From assembly GCA_023435925.1 (NCBI GenBank), contig JAEZLF010000253.1, forward strand, positions 1-24,540: a DNA stretch of 24,540 nt, read 5' to 3'. A program made the position numbers and the translations under genes. Numbering within the stretch: position 1 is the stretch's first letter; each line of letters begins with the position of its first letter. This document shows positions 8,757 through 15,598 of the stretch, in pieces. This DNA comes from Bacillota bacterium (GTDB lineage Bacteria; Bacillota; Clostridia; Acetivibrionales; DTU013). Under the pieces are notes generated by a model. The model worked only from the letters and a program-made list of their open reading frames with translations, did no database searches and was not told the DNA's origin.

Positions 8757-8784
8757 AGCCTCCATCCCCTTAGGGGTGAAGGCT
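8757..8784 (-). terminator. Probable terminator after the DUF6106-type gene
   Basis: On the minus strand AGCCTTCACCCC pairs with GGGGATGGAGGCT with small imperfections around a TAA-type loop, 20 bases after the stop codon at 8804. Only a short T run (CTTTGACATATTG) follows, so termination may be partial, with read-through into the GH18 gene. Confidence 0.5.
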
Positions 8785-8803
8785 CCTATCTCCAGTAAAA
8801 TGA

Positions 8804-9310
8804 TTAATTGATAAACATTTTTCTCGGTATATAGATCTTGAAATTATTCAACATTCTCTCGTCCGGCTCAAATATCAGCAATGTTTTTTCCCCCTTGTAG
8901 CTGAGGGTAGCGAAAAATGCGTCAGGCGAGTCGATTGAGCTGGATGCATCAATCTTGTTCTTAATACTCTGTACCGACTGGCTGTAACTGTTACTCTTCA
9001 CCCGCGACAGAATCTCGAATTCCTTGCAGCTGGCACTGAATATCCTTTTCCTTTTTCTTCTGGAAATGATTTTGTCGATATCTACTTCTCCGTTTGTGAC
9101 AATATACTCATACTCTACATTTCTTGACGTAATCAGCCGATAGCCAAGGTACGCTATACCCACTGCAATGACCAGACTAAACTGGGCAATTGCCTGAATT
9201 GAAAGAACCAGCATAATAAGAATCATTGCACCAATTAAAATTGCGGCTGTAATAAAATGATCCTTCAAACCCCTTCGTCTTGCTACGATTTTCTCCATAA
9301 ACGTGTCCAT
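8804..9310 (-). CDS. Two-helix membrane protein, probable DUF6106 family
   Basis: A 168-residue protein of unknown function. It begins MDTFMEKIVARRRG, then has two close membrane helices (about 18-36 and 42-60) and a cytoplasmic C-terminal domain opening with YEYIVTNGEVDIDKIISRRK (about 67-86) and a run of basic residues. This layout matches what I remember of the clostridial DUF6106 family, but I cannot confirm it by search. The frame is open upstream to 9337. I chose the ATG at 9310 because GGAGG lies 9 bases upstream and the N-terminus then fits the family. A promoter with an extended -10 lies about 120 bases upstream, just after the flavodoxin-like gene. Confidence 0.8.
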   Translation of the reverse strand: MDTFMEKIVARRRGLKDHFITAAILIGAMILIMLVLSIQAIAQFSLVIAVGIAYLGYRLITSRNVEYEYIVTNGEVDIDKIISRRKRKRIFSASCKEFEILSRVKSNSYSQSVQSIKNKIDASSSIDSPDAFFATLSYKGEKTLLIFEPDERMLNNFKIYIPRKMFIN

Positions 9311-9425
9311 CTTCCAAGTCCTCCACACTATCTGCACAAATTCTTTTATTCTGTTCCAGCGTATGCTTTATCGCAAGCAGCACCCCATCGCTGTTCGTCT
9401 GCATTCCATTGAAACTCATACAACC

Positions 9426-9434
9426 ATTATAACA
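9426..9434 (-). promoter_or_regulatory. Extended -10 promoter for the DUF6106-type gene
   Basis: The minus strand reads TGTTATAAT, a perfect TATAAT with the extended TG motif. No recognisable -35 is seen at normal spacing, which fits an extended -10 promoter. The predicted start site is near 9419, leaving an untranslated leader of about 110 bases. The element lies directly after the flavodoxin-like gene's stop codon at 9453. Confidence 0.5.
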
Positions 9435-9452
9435 TAGAAGAATGTATTTTTG

Positions 9453-9956
9453 CTAGTGACCATGACCAAACATCCTACTGACATACTCCGCAGTTTTTTG
9501 CCCCAGCATTCTGCACGCTTTGAGTTCCAGTTCTCCCGGATCACCAACAGCGACAGCTCCATAATGTGCCGTAACCCCTTTGCCGGCATATTCAGTCAGT
9601 CCGAATACTGCAAATCCATAATTCATCAGAGCAGTCAGAATGCTAAGTAAGGTTGCTTCATTTCCGCCTCCAAGCCCGCCGGAAGAAGAAAAGGCAGTTC
9701 CTATATGTCCATCTGTTTTCCTCCATATTGTCTTCTGACTATCATCAAAAAGCTTTTTCAATTTCCACGTCATCAATCCGCAGTATGTAGGAGACCCGAT
9801 AATAACCCCCTCGGAAAGCAAATCCTCCGGGGATGCGTTATCAACATGCTTCAAAACAACCTCTATGCCTTCCCAACCACCTGCTCCTTCAGCAACGGCT
9901 TGTGACATTCTCTCTGTATTGCCGGTCAACGTGTCATAAATAATCGTTATTCTCAT
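9453..9956 (-). CDS. Flavodoxin-like / NAD(P)H-dependent FMN-binding protein
   Basis: A 167-residue single-domain flavodoxin-fold protein. The N-terminal strand and phosphate loop read ITIIYDTLTGNTERMS (about 3-18), the FMN phosphate-binding pattern T-x-T-G-N-T. Further FMN-contacting loops are GSPTYCGLMTWKLK (about 54-67) and FSSSGGLGGGNEATLL (about 89-104), the latter like WrbA-type proteins. It probably carries electrons or reduces quinones in the cytoplasm; the partner is unknown. The frame opens at 9971, but I start at the ATG at 9956 (MRITIIYD), where GGAGG precedes at short spacing and the residues match the fold's first strand. It follows groEL but is separated from it by a strong terminator. 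Confidence 0.85.
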   Translation of the reverse strand: MRITIIYDTLTGNTERMSQAVAEGAGGWEGIEVVLKHVDNASPEDLLSEGVIIGSPTYCGLMTWKLKKLFDDSQKTIWRKTDGHIGTAFSSSGGLGGGNEATLLSILTALMNYGFAVFGLTEYAGKGVTAHYGAVAVGDPGELELKACRMLGQKTAEYVSRMFGHGH

Positions 9957-10057
9957 AATCCCTCCATACATAGTAATCAGTCCAGTGGGGACAACGTGGT
10001 ACTATTGGATAAAGCCGTCAAAATCGTACCGTCCTCACTCGACACCAAAAAGTTATC

Positions 10058-10087
10058 AAAAAAGGCCTGCCGAAGCAAGCCTTTTTT
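10058..10087 (-). terminator. Strong intrinsic terminator of groESL with UUCG loop
   Basis: On the minus strand AAAAAAGGCTTGC pairs with GCAGGCCTTTTTT (13 pairs, one G-T) around a TTCG tetraloop, with the T run as the end of the stem. It lies about 30 bases after the groEL stop codon at 10116. The symmetric A/T run could also allow weak termination from the other side. Confidence 0.88.
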
Positions 10088-10115
10088 AAGTAAAGCAAAG
10101 AGTTTGAGTTTTTTC

Positions 10116-11750
10116 TTAGTACATTCCGCCCATTCCGCCCGGCATTCCGCCGCCTGCCGGCATTGCGGGTTCCTTTTCAGGCTTGTCGGCAACAACGCTT
10201 TCTGTAGTCAGAACCATGGATGCTACGGAAGCAGCGTTTTGCAGAGCAGATCTTGTAACCTTGGTCGGGTCAACGATACCTGCATTGATCATATCAACAT
10301 ATTCTTCTGTCAGAACGTTAAAGCCAACACCAACCTTGCTGTTTTTCACCTTGTCAACAACTACTGAACCTTCAAGACCTGCATTTGCAGTAATCTGTCT
10401 AATCGGCTCCTCAAGGGATTTCACGATGATCTGGATACCGGTCTTTTCATCGCCGTGAGCCGCCTGAAGCAGTTTTTCCACATTGGCAATTGCATTGATG
10501 TATGAAGTGCCGCCGCCTGCTACGATACCTTCCTCAACAGCAGCTTTTGTTGCTGCAAGAGCATCTTCAATGCGGAGCTTCTTTTCCTTCATTTCTATTT
10601 CTGTTGCTGCACCAACCTGAATAACAGCTACGCCGCCGGAAAGCTTTGCAAGTCTTTCCTGGAGTTTTTCCCTGTCAAAATCAGAGGTAGTTTCTTCAAT
10701 CTGCGCTTTGATCGCAGCAATTCTCTTTTTGATTTCAGCCTGCTGTCCTGCACCGTCAACAATAATGGTGTTTTCCTTCTGAACCTTAACCTGTCTTGCT
10801 TTACCAAGCTGTTCGATCTTGGTTTCCTTCAGATCCAGGCCCAGTTCATCGGAAATGACTTCTCCGCCGGTAAGAATGGCAATATCCTGAAGCATTGCCT
10901 TTCTTCTGTCTCCAAAGCCGGGAGCCTTTACGGCTACACAGTTGAATGTGCCGCGGAGTTTATTAACGATCAAAGTGGTCAGAGCTTCGCCTTCAATATC
11001 TTCAGCAATGATAACCAGTTTCTTACCGGACTGTACGATTTGCTCCAGCAGCGGAAGGATATCCTGGATATTGCTTATTTTCTTATCGGTAATGAGAATG
11101 TAAGGATCGTCCAGAACAGCTTCCATCTTCTCAGTGTCTGTCACCATGTATGCAGATACATACCCTCTGTCAAACTGCATACCTTCCACCACTTCAAGAT
11201 TCGTGCCCATTGTCTTGGACTCTTCGACTGTGATAACGCCGTCATTGGTGACCTTTTCCATTGCATCTGCGATCAGGCTGCCGATTTCATCATCGTTTGC
11301 AGATATGGAAGCAACTCTTGCGATATCTTCCTTGCCTTTTATTTTCTGACTTCCTGTTTTGATTGCATCAACTGCTGCGTCAACAGCTTTTGATATACCC
11401 TTTTTGAGGATCATTGGATTTGCGCCTGCGGCAACATTCTTTAGTCCTTCTCTGATGATTGCCTGTGCAAGCAATGTAGCGGTAGTCGTTCCATCACCTG
11501 CTACATCATTGGTCTTCGTAGCAACTTCTTTAACCAGCTGCGCACCCATGTTTTCGAATTTGTCTTCGAGTTCGATTTCCTTTGCGATCGTAACACCGTC
11601 ATTCGTGATCAACGGTGAACCGAATTTCTTGTCAAGGACGACATTTCTGCCCTTGGGTCCAAGTGTAATTTTTACTGCATTCGCCAGCTGATTTACGCCG
11701 CTTTCAAGCGAACGTCTGGCGTCTTCACCAAACTTAATTTCTTTTGCCAT
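10116..11750 (-). CDS. groEL: Chaperonin GroEL (Hsp60)
   Basis: A 544-residue group I chaperonin of the usual length. It opens with AKEIKFGEDARRSLESGVNQ and contains LGPKGRNVVLDKKFG (about 31-45) and the ATP-binding segment VAGDGTTTATLLAQ (about 83-96). The later DGVITVEESKTM, the EGIVAGGGTSYI segment and the glycine/methionine-rich C-terminal tail (AGGGMPGGMGGMY) are also present. It forms the double-ring folding chamber capped by GroES, encoded 69 bases upstream. Expression is expected from the CIRCE-controlled promoter before groES, and transcription should end at the UUCG-loop hairpin that follows. Nothing is missing or unusual. Confidence 0.98.
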   Translation of the reverse strand: MAKEIKFGEDARRSLESGVNQLANAVKITLGPKGRNVVLDKKFGSPLITNDGVTIAKEIELEDKFENMGAQLVKEVATKTNDVAGDGTTTATLLAQAIIREGLKNVAAGANPMILKKGISKAVDAAVDAIKTGSQKIKGKEDIARVASISANDDEIGSLIADAMEKVTNDGVITVEESKTMGTNLEVVEGMQFDRGYVSAYMVTDTEKMEAVLDDPYILITDKKISNIQDILPLLEQIVQSGKKLVIIAEDIEGEALTTLIVNKLRGTFNCVAVKAPGFGDRRKAMLQDIAILTGGEVISDELGLDLKETKIEQLGKARQVKVQKENTIIVDGAGQQAEIKKRIAAIKAQIEETTSDFDREKLQERLAKLSGGVAVIQVGAATEIEMKEKKLRIEDALAATKAAVEEGIVAGGGTSYINAIANVEKLLQAAHGDEKTGIQIIVKSLEEPIRQITANAGLEGSVVVDKVKNSKVGVGFNVLTEEYVDMINAGIVDPTKVTRSALQNAASVASMVLTTESVVADKPEKEPAMPAGGGMPGGMGGMY

Positions 11751-11819
11751 ATTGTTAAAGCCTCCTTATAAACATTGATAGTACGGGCTTTGCCCTTTTA
11801 AAATATTTGATGTAATATT

Positions 11820-12107
11820 TTACTCAACGATTGCCAATATATCGCTCTGCTTCAATATTGTATACTCAACATTGTCGATCTTAACTTCAGTTCCGGCATA
11901 TTTACTGATAAGTACCTTATCTCCGACCTTAACTTCCATTTTGACTTCTCTGCCCTTGTCATCAACTCCGCCAGGACCTGCCGCTACAATTTCCGCTACC
12001 TGTGGTTTTTCTTTTGCACTTCCGGGAAGAACGATGCCGCCCTTTGTGGTTTCTTCACTCTCAAGCATTTTGATAACGACTCTTTCACCTAAAGGTTTTA
12101 TTTTCAT
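11820..12107 (-). CDS. groES: Co-chaperonin GroES (Hsp10)
   Basis: A 95-residue GroES of normal length. It begins KIKPLGERVVIK and contains the mobile loop region EETTKGGIVLPGSAKEKP (about 18-35) that docks onto GroEL, then VGDKVLISKYAGTEVKID near residues 61-78. The ATG at 12107 follows AGGAGG with 8-base spacing. It heads the groES-groEL operon and lies just downstream of a perfect CIRCE operator, so it should be repressed by HrcA and induced on heat or misfolding stress. The hrcA gene itself is not in the window. Confidence 0.97.
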   Translation of the reverse strand: MKIKPLGERVVIKMLESEETTKGGIVLPGSAKEKPQVAEIVAAGPGGVDDKGREVKMEVKVGDKVLISKYAGTEVKIDNVEYTILKQSDILAIVE

Positions 12108-12142
12108 AAGGTGTACCTCCTAAAAAGATTTTTTACGTTTTG

Positions 12143-12169
12143 TTAGCACTCACTAATGTTGAGTGCTAA
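12143..12169. promoter_or_regulatory. CIRCE operator (HrcA binding site)
   Basis: TTAGCACTC - 9 bases - GAGTGCTAA, an exact match to the CIRCE consensus. It lies in the groES leader, between the -10 region and the ribosome binding site, where bound HrcA would block initiation. Confidence 0.97.
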
Positions 12170-12198
12170 TCATAGCTATAATATAATATATTAACCAA
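12169..12198 (-). promoter_or_regulatory. Promoter of groES-groEL
   Basis: On the minus strand TATGAT (12169-12174) is preceded at 18 bases by TTGGTT (12193-12198) and abuts CIRCE, as is usual for groESL. An alternative pair, TTGATT (12204-12209) with TATATT (12180-12185), also at 18 bases, is equally possible. The boxes alone do not settle which is used. Confidence 0.55.
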
Positions 12199-12309
12199 TT
12201 CCGAATCAAATATGCGTTTTTACTAAAATGTGCCGTTTAAACCTGTTTATATCCGATTATCTGGTTTTATTGTCCAATTTCACTGTTTTTTAATATCTCA
12301 CTTGCTTTC

Positions 12310-13074
12310 TTACTTTCTTTGCTCCAATTCTTCGTAGACATCCTCTAGTGTCATTCCTCTTTCGACAAGAAGCACCATAATGTGGTACATCAGATCCGCA
12401 ATTTCGGCTTTTATATCATCCCTGGAGCCATTTTTTGCTGCAATCACTACTTCGCAGGCCTCCTCACCCACTTTTTTAAGAATCTTATCAATACCTTTCG
12501 TGAAGAGGTAGTTCGTATAGGAGCCTTCTCTGGGATGAGCAAGTCTGTCGGAAATTACATCATATACCTCCTGGAGCACTACAGGTCCCGAAGTCCCGAA
12601 ATCGCCAGTGTTCTTTTCATCTTGCTCAGCTGACGCAAAGCTCTGTCCGGAAGAATTTCCATCCTTTTCTTCATCCGCCTTTACTGTAATCGCATCCTTC
12701 ATGCTGTCTCCGGTCCCGGGTTCCTGCATAGCCCGGCTCTTCAGCTCCTCTGCGTCCAGCTTCGTAAAAAAGCAGGAATGGTGGCCGGTATGGCATGCTG
12801 CTCCTGTTTGCTCAACCTTGATCAGCAGCGTATCACCATCGCAATCAACACTGATGGATCTGACCTTCTGGAAATGACCTGATGTCTCTCCCTTGAGCCA
12901 CAGCTTCTGTCTGCTCCTGCTATAATAATGAACCATTCCGGTTTCCATGGTCTTCCGGAGAGACTCCTCATTCATATAAGCCAGCATCAAGACTTCATCG
13001 GTTCGGATGTCCTGGGTGACAGCCGGTATCAGCCCATCGATGTTAAATTTCACCTTTTCAAAAATATCAGACAT
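12310..13074 (-). CDS. hisIE: Bifunctional phosphoribosyl-AMP cyclohydrolase / phosphoribosyl-ATP pyrophosphatase
   Basis: A 254-residue fusion catalysing steps 2 and 3 of histidine synthesis: PR-ATP to PR-AMP, then opening of the adenine ring. Residues about 1-107 are the HisI domain, with the metal-binding DCDGD (77-81) and CHTGHHSCF (94-102), which supplies the zinc cysteines 94 and 101. About 167-254 are the HisE domain, with PREGSYTNYLFTKGIDKILK and EEACEVVIAAK. Between them is an unusually long acidic, low-complexity linker (about 108-166), so the protein is longer than the roughly 205-215 residues usual for HisIE. The ATG follows GAGG with about 7-base spacing. It is the last gene of the his operon; I see no clear terminator before the groES promoter. 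Confidence 0.95.
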   Translation of the reverse strand: MSDIFEKVKFNIDGLIPAVTQDIRTDEVLMLAYMNEESLRKTMETGMVHYYSRSRQKLWLKGETSGHFQKVRSISVDCDGDTLLIKVEQTGAACHTGHHSCFFTKLDAEELKSRAMQEPGTGDSMKDAITVKADEEKDGNSSGQSFASAEQDEKNTGDFGTSGPVVLQEVYDVISDRLAHPREGSYTNYLFTKGIDKILKKVGEEACEVVIAAKNGSRDDIKAEIADLMYHIMVLLVERGMTLEDVYEELEQRK

Positions 13075-13104
13075 TTCATAACCTCGTTTCTATTTAAGCT
13101 AAAC

Positions 13105-13133
13105 GCATATGCCGGAATGAATCCGGCATATGC
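13105..13133. repeat. Perfect 12-base inverted repeat in hisF-hisIE spacer
   Basis: GCATATGCCGGA and TCCGGCATATGC are separated by 5 bases. The RNA hairpin would be very stable, but no T run follows on the minus strand (GCGTTTAGC). A terminator just before hisIE would also be counter-productive. It is better seen as an mRNA processing or stability element, or an intergenic repeat. Confidence 0.75.
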
Positions 13134-13174
13134 TCACGCAATCTTCGCTTGCGCACCCCGCTTTCGCGTGGCGA

Positions 13175-13211
13175 TTGAACAACGTCTGTGGGGTACTGTG
13201 ACGTTGTTCAA
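13175..13211. repeat. Perfect 12-base inverted repeat overlapping the hisF stop codon
   Basis: TTGAACAACGTC and GACGTTGTTCAA are separated by 13 bases. The right arm covers the hisF stop codon at 13208-13210. A near copy of that arm, GACGCTGTTCAA, lies at 13213-13224 inside the last hisF codons. Two smaller hairpins, at 13137-13153 and 13156-13171 (GAAA loop on the minus strand), fill the space before the next large repeat. Confidence 0.7.
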
Positions 13212-13966
13212 AGACGCTGTTCAATTCCTTTTCCTTGCAAATATGCTTTCAATTCACGGATCTCCATTTCACGGAAGTGAAACAGTGACGCGGCAAGAAC
13301 AGCATCTGCCTTCCCGTCTGTGAAAGCCTCATAGAAATGTTCCATTGTTCCCGCTCCGCCCGAAGCAATAACCGGTATATTTACACTTTCGGAAACCGCT
13401 CTTGTTAATTCAATATCGTAGCCATTTTTCGTTCCATCACAATCCATGCTGGTCAGAAGAATCTCTCCGGCACCGAGCCTATTTGCCTCGATAGCCCATT
13501 CTACAGCATCCTTGCCTGTATTGACCCGTCCCCCATTGAGGTAGACATCCCAGCCGCCGCCGATGCGTCTTTTTGCATCGATAGCCACCACAACACACTG
13601 GCTGCCGAAACGGTCAGCCGCCTCCGATATCAGCTGAGGCCTCTTTAAAGCAGCAGAATTAACCGATATCTTGTCGGCACCGGCTTTTAGTATTTCCCGG
13701 AAATCTTCAACTGTCCGGATTCCACCCCCGACTGTGAAAGGTATAAACACCTGCTCAGCCACTCTGCTCACTACATCCAGCATGATGCCTCTTGCATCGG
13801 AGGATGCGGTAATGTCAAGAAAGGTCAGTTCATCAGCGCCGGCCTTATCATAGTAAGAGGCAATTTCCACAGGGTCTCCGGCGTCCCGTATATTCACAAA
13901 GTTGACTCCCTTGACAACCCTTCCGTCACGAACGTCCAGACATGGAATGATTCGTTTCGTATGCAT
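13208..13966 (-). CDS. hisF: Imidazole glycerol phosphate synthase, cyclase subunit
   Basis: A 252-residue TIM barrel of normal length. It uses ammonia from HisH to convert PRFAR into imidazole glycerol phosphate, releasing AICAR. The catalytic aspartates are Asp11 (PCLDVRDGRVVKG) and Asp130 (VVVAIDAKRR). The phosphate-binding segments TVGGGIRTVEDF (about 78-89) and VIASGGAGTMEHF are intact. The ATG at 13966 follows GGGAGG with 6-base spacing. It is flanked on both sides by spacers rich in inverted repeats. The last residues (IEQRL) are encoded by DNA that is partly duplicated just beyond the stop codon. Confidence 0.97.
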   Translation of the reverse strand: MHTKRIIPCLDVRDGRVVKGVNFVNIRDAGDPVEIASYYDKAGADELTFLDITASSDARGIMLDVVSRVAEQVFIPFTVGGGIRTVEDFREILKAGADKISVNSAALKRPQLISEAADRFGSQCVVVAIDAKRRIGGGWDVYLNGGRVNTGKDAVEWAIEANRLGAGEILLTSMDCDGTKNGYDIELTRAVSESVNIPVIASGGAGTMEHFYEAFTDGKADAVLAASLFHFREMEIRELKAYLQGKGIEQRL

Positions 13967-14005
13967 ATATGTCCTCCCTCGGTTATCTGTGCCTCCAGAA
14001 GACGT

Positions 14006-14021
14006 TGACCTCTATAGGTCA
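14006..14021. repeat. Small hairpin in hisA-hisF spacer
   Basis: TGACCT and AGGTCA around a 4-base loop: perfect but short. It lies 40 bases upstream of the hisF start, outside the ribosome binding site. Confidence 0.5.
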
Positions 14022-14056
14022 GCGATGAAAGGAGACGGGATAAAATATCTTCCTTG

Positions 14057-14084
14057 GTCAGGTGAAGTTCAGTCTCCACCTGAC
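14057..14084. repeat. Inverted repeat in hisA-hisF spacer
   Basis: GTCAGGTG and CACCTGAC form a perfect 8-base stem, extended on the minus strand to 11 pairs by one G-T pair, around a 6-base loop. There is no T run, so it is not a typical terminator. It lies mid-spacer in the 185-base gap between hisA and hisF. Confidence 0.65.
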
Positions 14085-14151
14085 TCCCTGAGTGAAGCGA
14101 CTTGACTTTCTGTCACCTAATGAGACAGGGGACATTTGCCGCCTCGATTCA

Positions 14152-14865
14152 TTACTTTGCGGCCTTGATGGCTTCCTGCAGATCGATATCGCCGGTATAC
14201 AGCGCCTTACCCACGATAGCCCCCGAAACACCGATTTCCTTCAGATTCTTAATATCCTGAAGGCTGGTCACTCCGCCGGAAGCAATAACATCTATTTTCA
14301 CTGCCTTTGCCATTTCTTCCATAGCTTTTAGATTGGGTCCCTTCAGCATACCGTCGCGGGAAATATCCGTGTAAATGATGACTTTCGCACCGAGTTCTTC
14401 CATCTTTTTAGCGAAACCGATGGCGGTAAATTCACTGGTCTTTGCCCAACCTTCAATGGCAACCATCCCATCTTTAGCGTCAATTGCTACCGCGAGACTG
14501 TTTCCAAACGACTGTACCGCTTTTTTTACCAGGCTGGGATCATTGACGGCAGAGGTTCCCAAAATGACTCTATGGATACCTTTGCATAAAATAATCTCCA
14601 TCATTTCAATCGAGCGGATCCCACCACCCAATTGAATGGGTATTCCAAGCTTTACAGCCATTTCGCTTATCGCCGCAATGTTCTGTGGTTCGCCAAGCCT
14701 TGCTCCATCCAAATCGATTACATGCAAATACTCCGCACCCAGCTGTTCAAACTTCATAGCCATTTCTACCGGATGATCGGAGTATATCGTCACATCATTG
14801 AATTTTCCTTGTACAAGCCTTACGCATCTGCCGTCTTTAATATCAATAGCTGGATAAATGATCAT
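14152..14865 (-). CDS. hisA: ProFAR isomerase (phosphoribosylformimino-5-aminoimidazole carboxamide ribotide isomerase)
   Basis: A 237-residue TIM barrel of normal length that performs the Amadori rearrangement of ProFAR to PRFAR, step 4 of histidine synthesis. The catalytic pair is Asp8 (IYPAIDIKDGRCVRL) and Asp129 (AVAIDAKDG). The phosphate-binding loops QLGGGIRSIEMME (about 78-90) and VIASGGVTSLQDI are intact. It starts at the ATG at 14865, after GGAG with 9-base spacing, 48 bases after hisH. It is a paralogue of the adjacent hisF, as usual. Confidence 0.97.
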   Translation of the reverse strand: MIIYPAIDIKDGRCVRLVQGKFNDVTIYSDHPVEMAMKFEQLGAEYLHVIDLDGARLGEPQNIAAISEMAVKLGIPIQLGGGIRSIEMMEIILCKGIHRVILGTSAVNDPSLVKKAVQSFGNSLAVAIDAKDGMVAIEGWAKTSEFTAIGFAKKMEELGAKVIIYTDISRDGMLKGPNLKAMEEMAKAVKIDVIASGGVTSLQDIKNLKEIGVSGAIVGKALYTGDIDLQEAIKAAK

Positions 14866-14913
14866 ATATAGTCACTCCTGTTCTGTTACATGGATTCATT
14901 ATTGGCTTTAAAA

Positions 14914-15531
14914 TCATCGGAGCCCTGCCATTTCCGTCCAGTTCCGCAATATCATTAAACCTGTACTGCCGCTTTTCTCAGGATGAAACTGCGTTGCAAA
15001 AACTTTGCCGCTTCCGATTGCCGCATCAATGGTAATACCGTAATCACAAGTTGCAGCTACCAGTGCTTTGTCCTTTGCCTCAAGGTAAAAAGAATGGACG
15101 AAATATACGTAAGGATTCTCCGGAAGTCCTTTAAACAGAGGACTCTTACTCATTGTCAGGGAATTCCAACCCATGTGGGGCACTTTCAGTCCCAAGCCTT
15201 GAGGCAGTCCTTTGATTGCACCCTCAAAAAGCCCCAGTCCCTGAACCAGTTTTCCGCCTTCCTCGCTATAGTCAAAAAGCAGCTGCATGCCCAGACATAT
15301 CCCCAAAAAAGGCTTGTTTTGTTTAACCGTTTCTTTGACAACATCCACCATTGCGTAACGCTCCAAATTGTCCATCGCATCGGAGTATGCCCCTACACCC
15401 GGCAATATAACCGCATCAGCACACCGAACCTTCTCAACATCGGAGGTGATTTCAGCCTGTGAGCCGATAAATTGCAGTGCTTTTTCAACACTTCTGAGAT
15501 TTCCTACGCCATAATCTATAATCGCTATCAA
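14914..15531 (-). CDS. hisH: Imidazole glycerol phosphate synthase, glutamine amidotransferase subunit
   Basis: A 205-residue class I glutaminase supplying ammonia to HisF. The triad is intact: the Cys79 nucleophile in LGICLGMQ, and His183 and Glu185 in QFHPEKSG. It begins IAIIDYGVGNLRSVEKAL, the standard HisH N-terminus. The frame opens at an ATG at 15567, but that lacks a ribosome binding site and would add 12 atypical residues. I therefore start at the TTG at 15531, which follows GGCGG with 7-base spacing. It lies between purC and hisA. Confidence 0.94.
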   Translation of the reverse strand: MIAIIDYGVGNLRSVEKALQFIGSQAEITSDVEKVRCADAVILPGVGAYSDAMDNLERYAMVDVVKETVKQNKPFLGICLGMQLLFDYSEEGGKLVQGLGLFEGAIKGLPQGLGLKVPHMGWNSLTMSKSPLFKGLPENPYVYFVHSFYLEAKDKALVAATCDYGITIDAAIGSGKVFATQFHPEKSGSTGLMILRNWTEMAGLR

Positions 15532-15598
15532 CGTTTTTCCGCCTTTTTTTGTGTTCCAAATCACCATTCATATGGCAAGCTGACACAGCTGGTAATCA

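Noticed and set aside
9957..10057. Promoter for the flavodoxin-like gene
   Set aside because: TTGTCC and TATGTA at 16 bases match the consensus poorly and no better pair was found; the gene must have a promoter or receive read-through, but I cannot place it.
9977..10195. 72-codon minus-strand frame between groEL and the flavodoxin gene
   Set aside because: It runs out of frame through the groEL 3' end and its terminator; composition and position show a shadow frame.
12230..12309. Terminator after hisIE
   Set aside because: AAACC and GGTTT could pair around a long loop, but the stem is five bases with no T run. No convincing his operon terminator is visible before the groES promoter.
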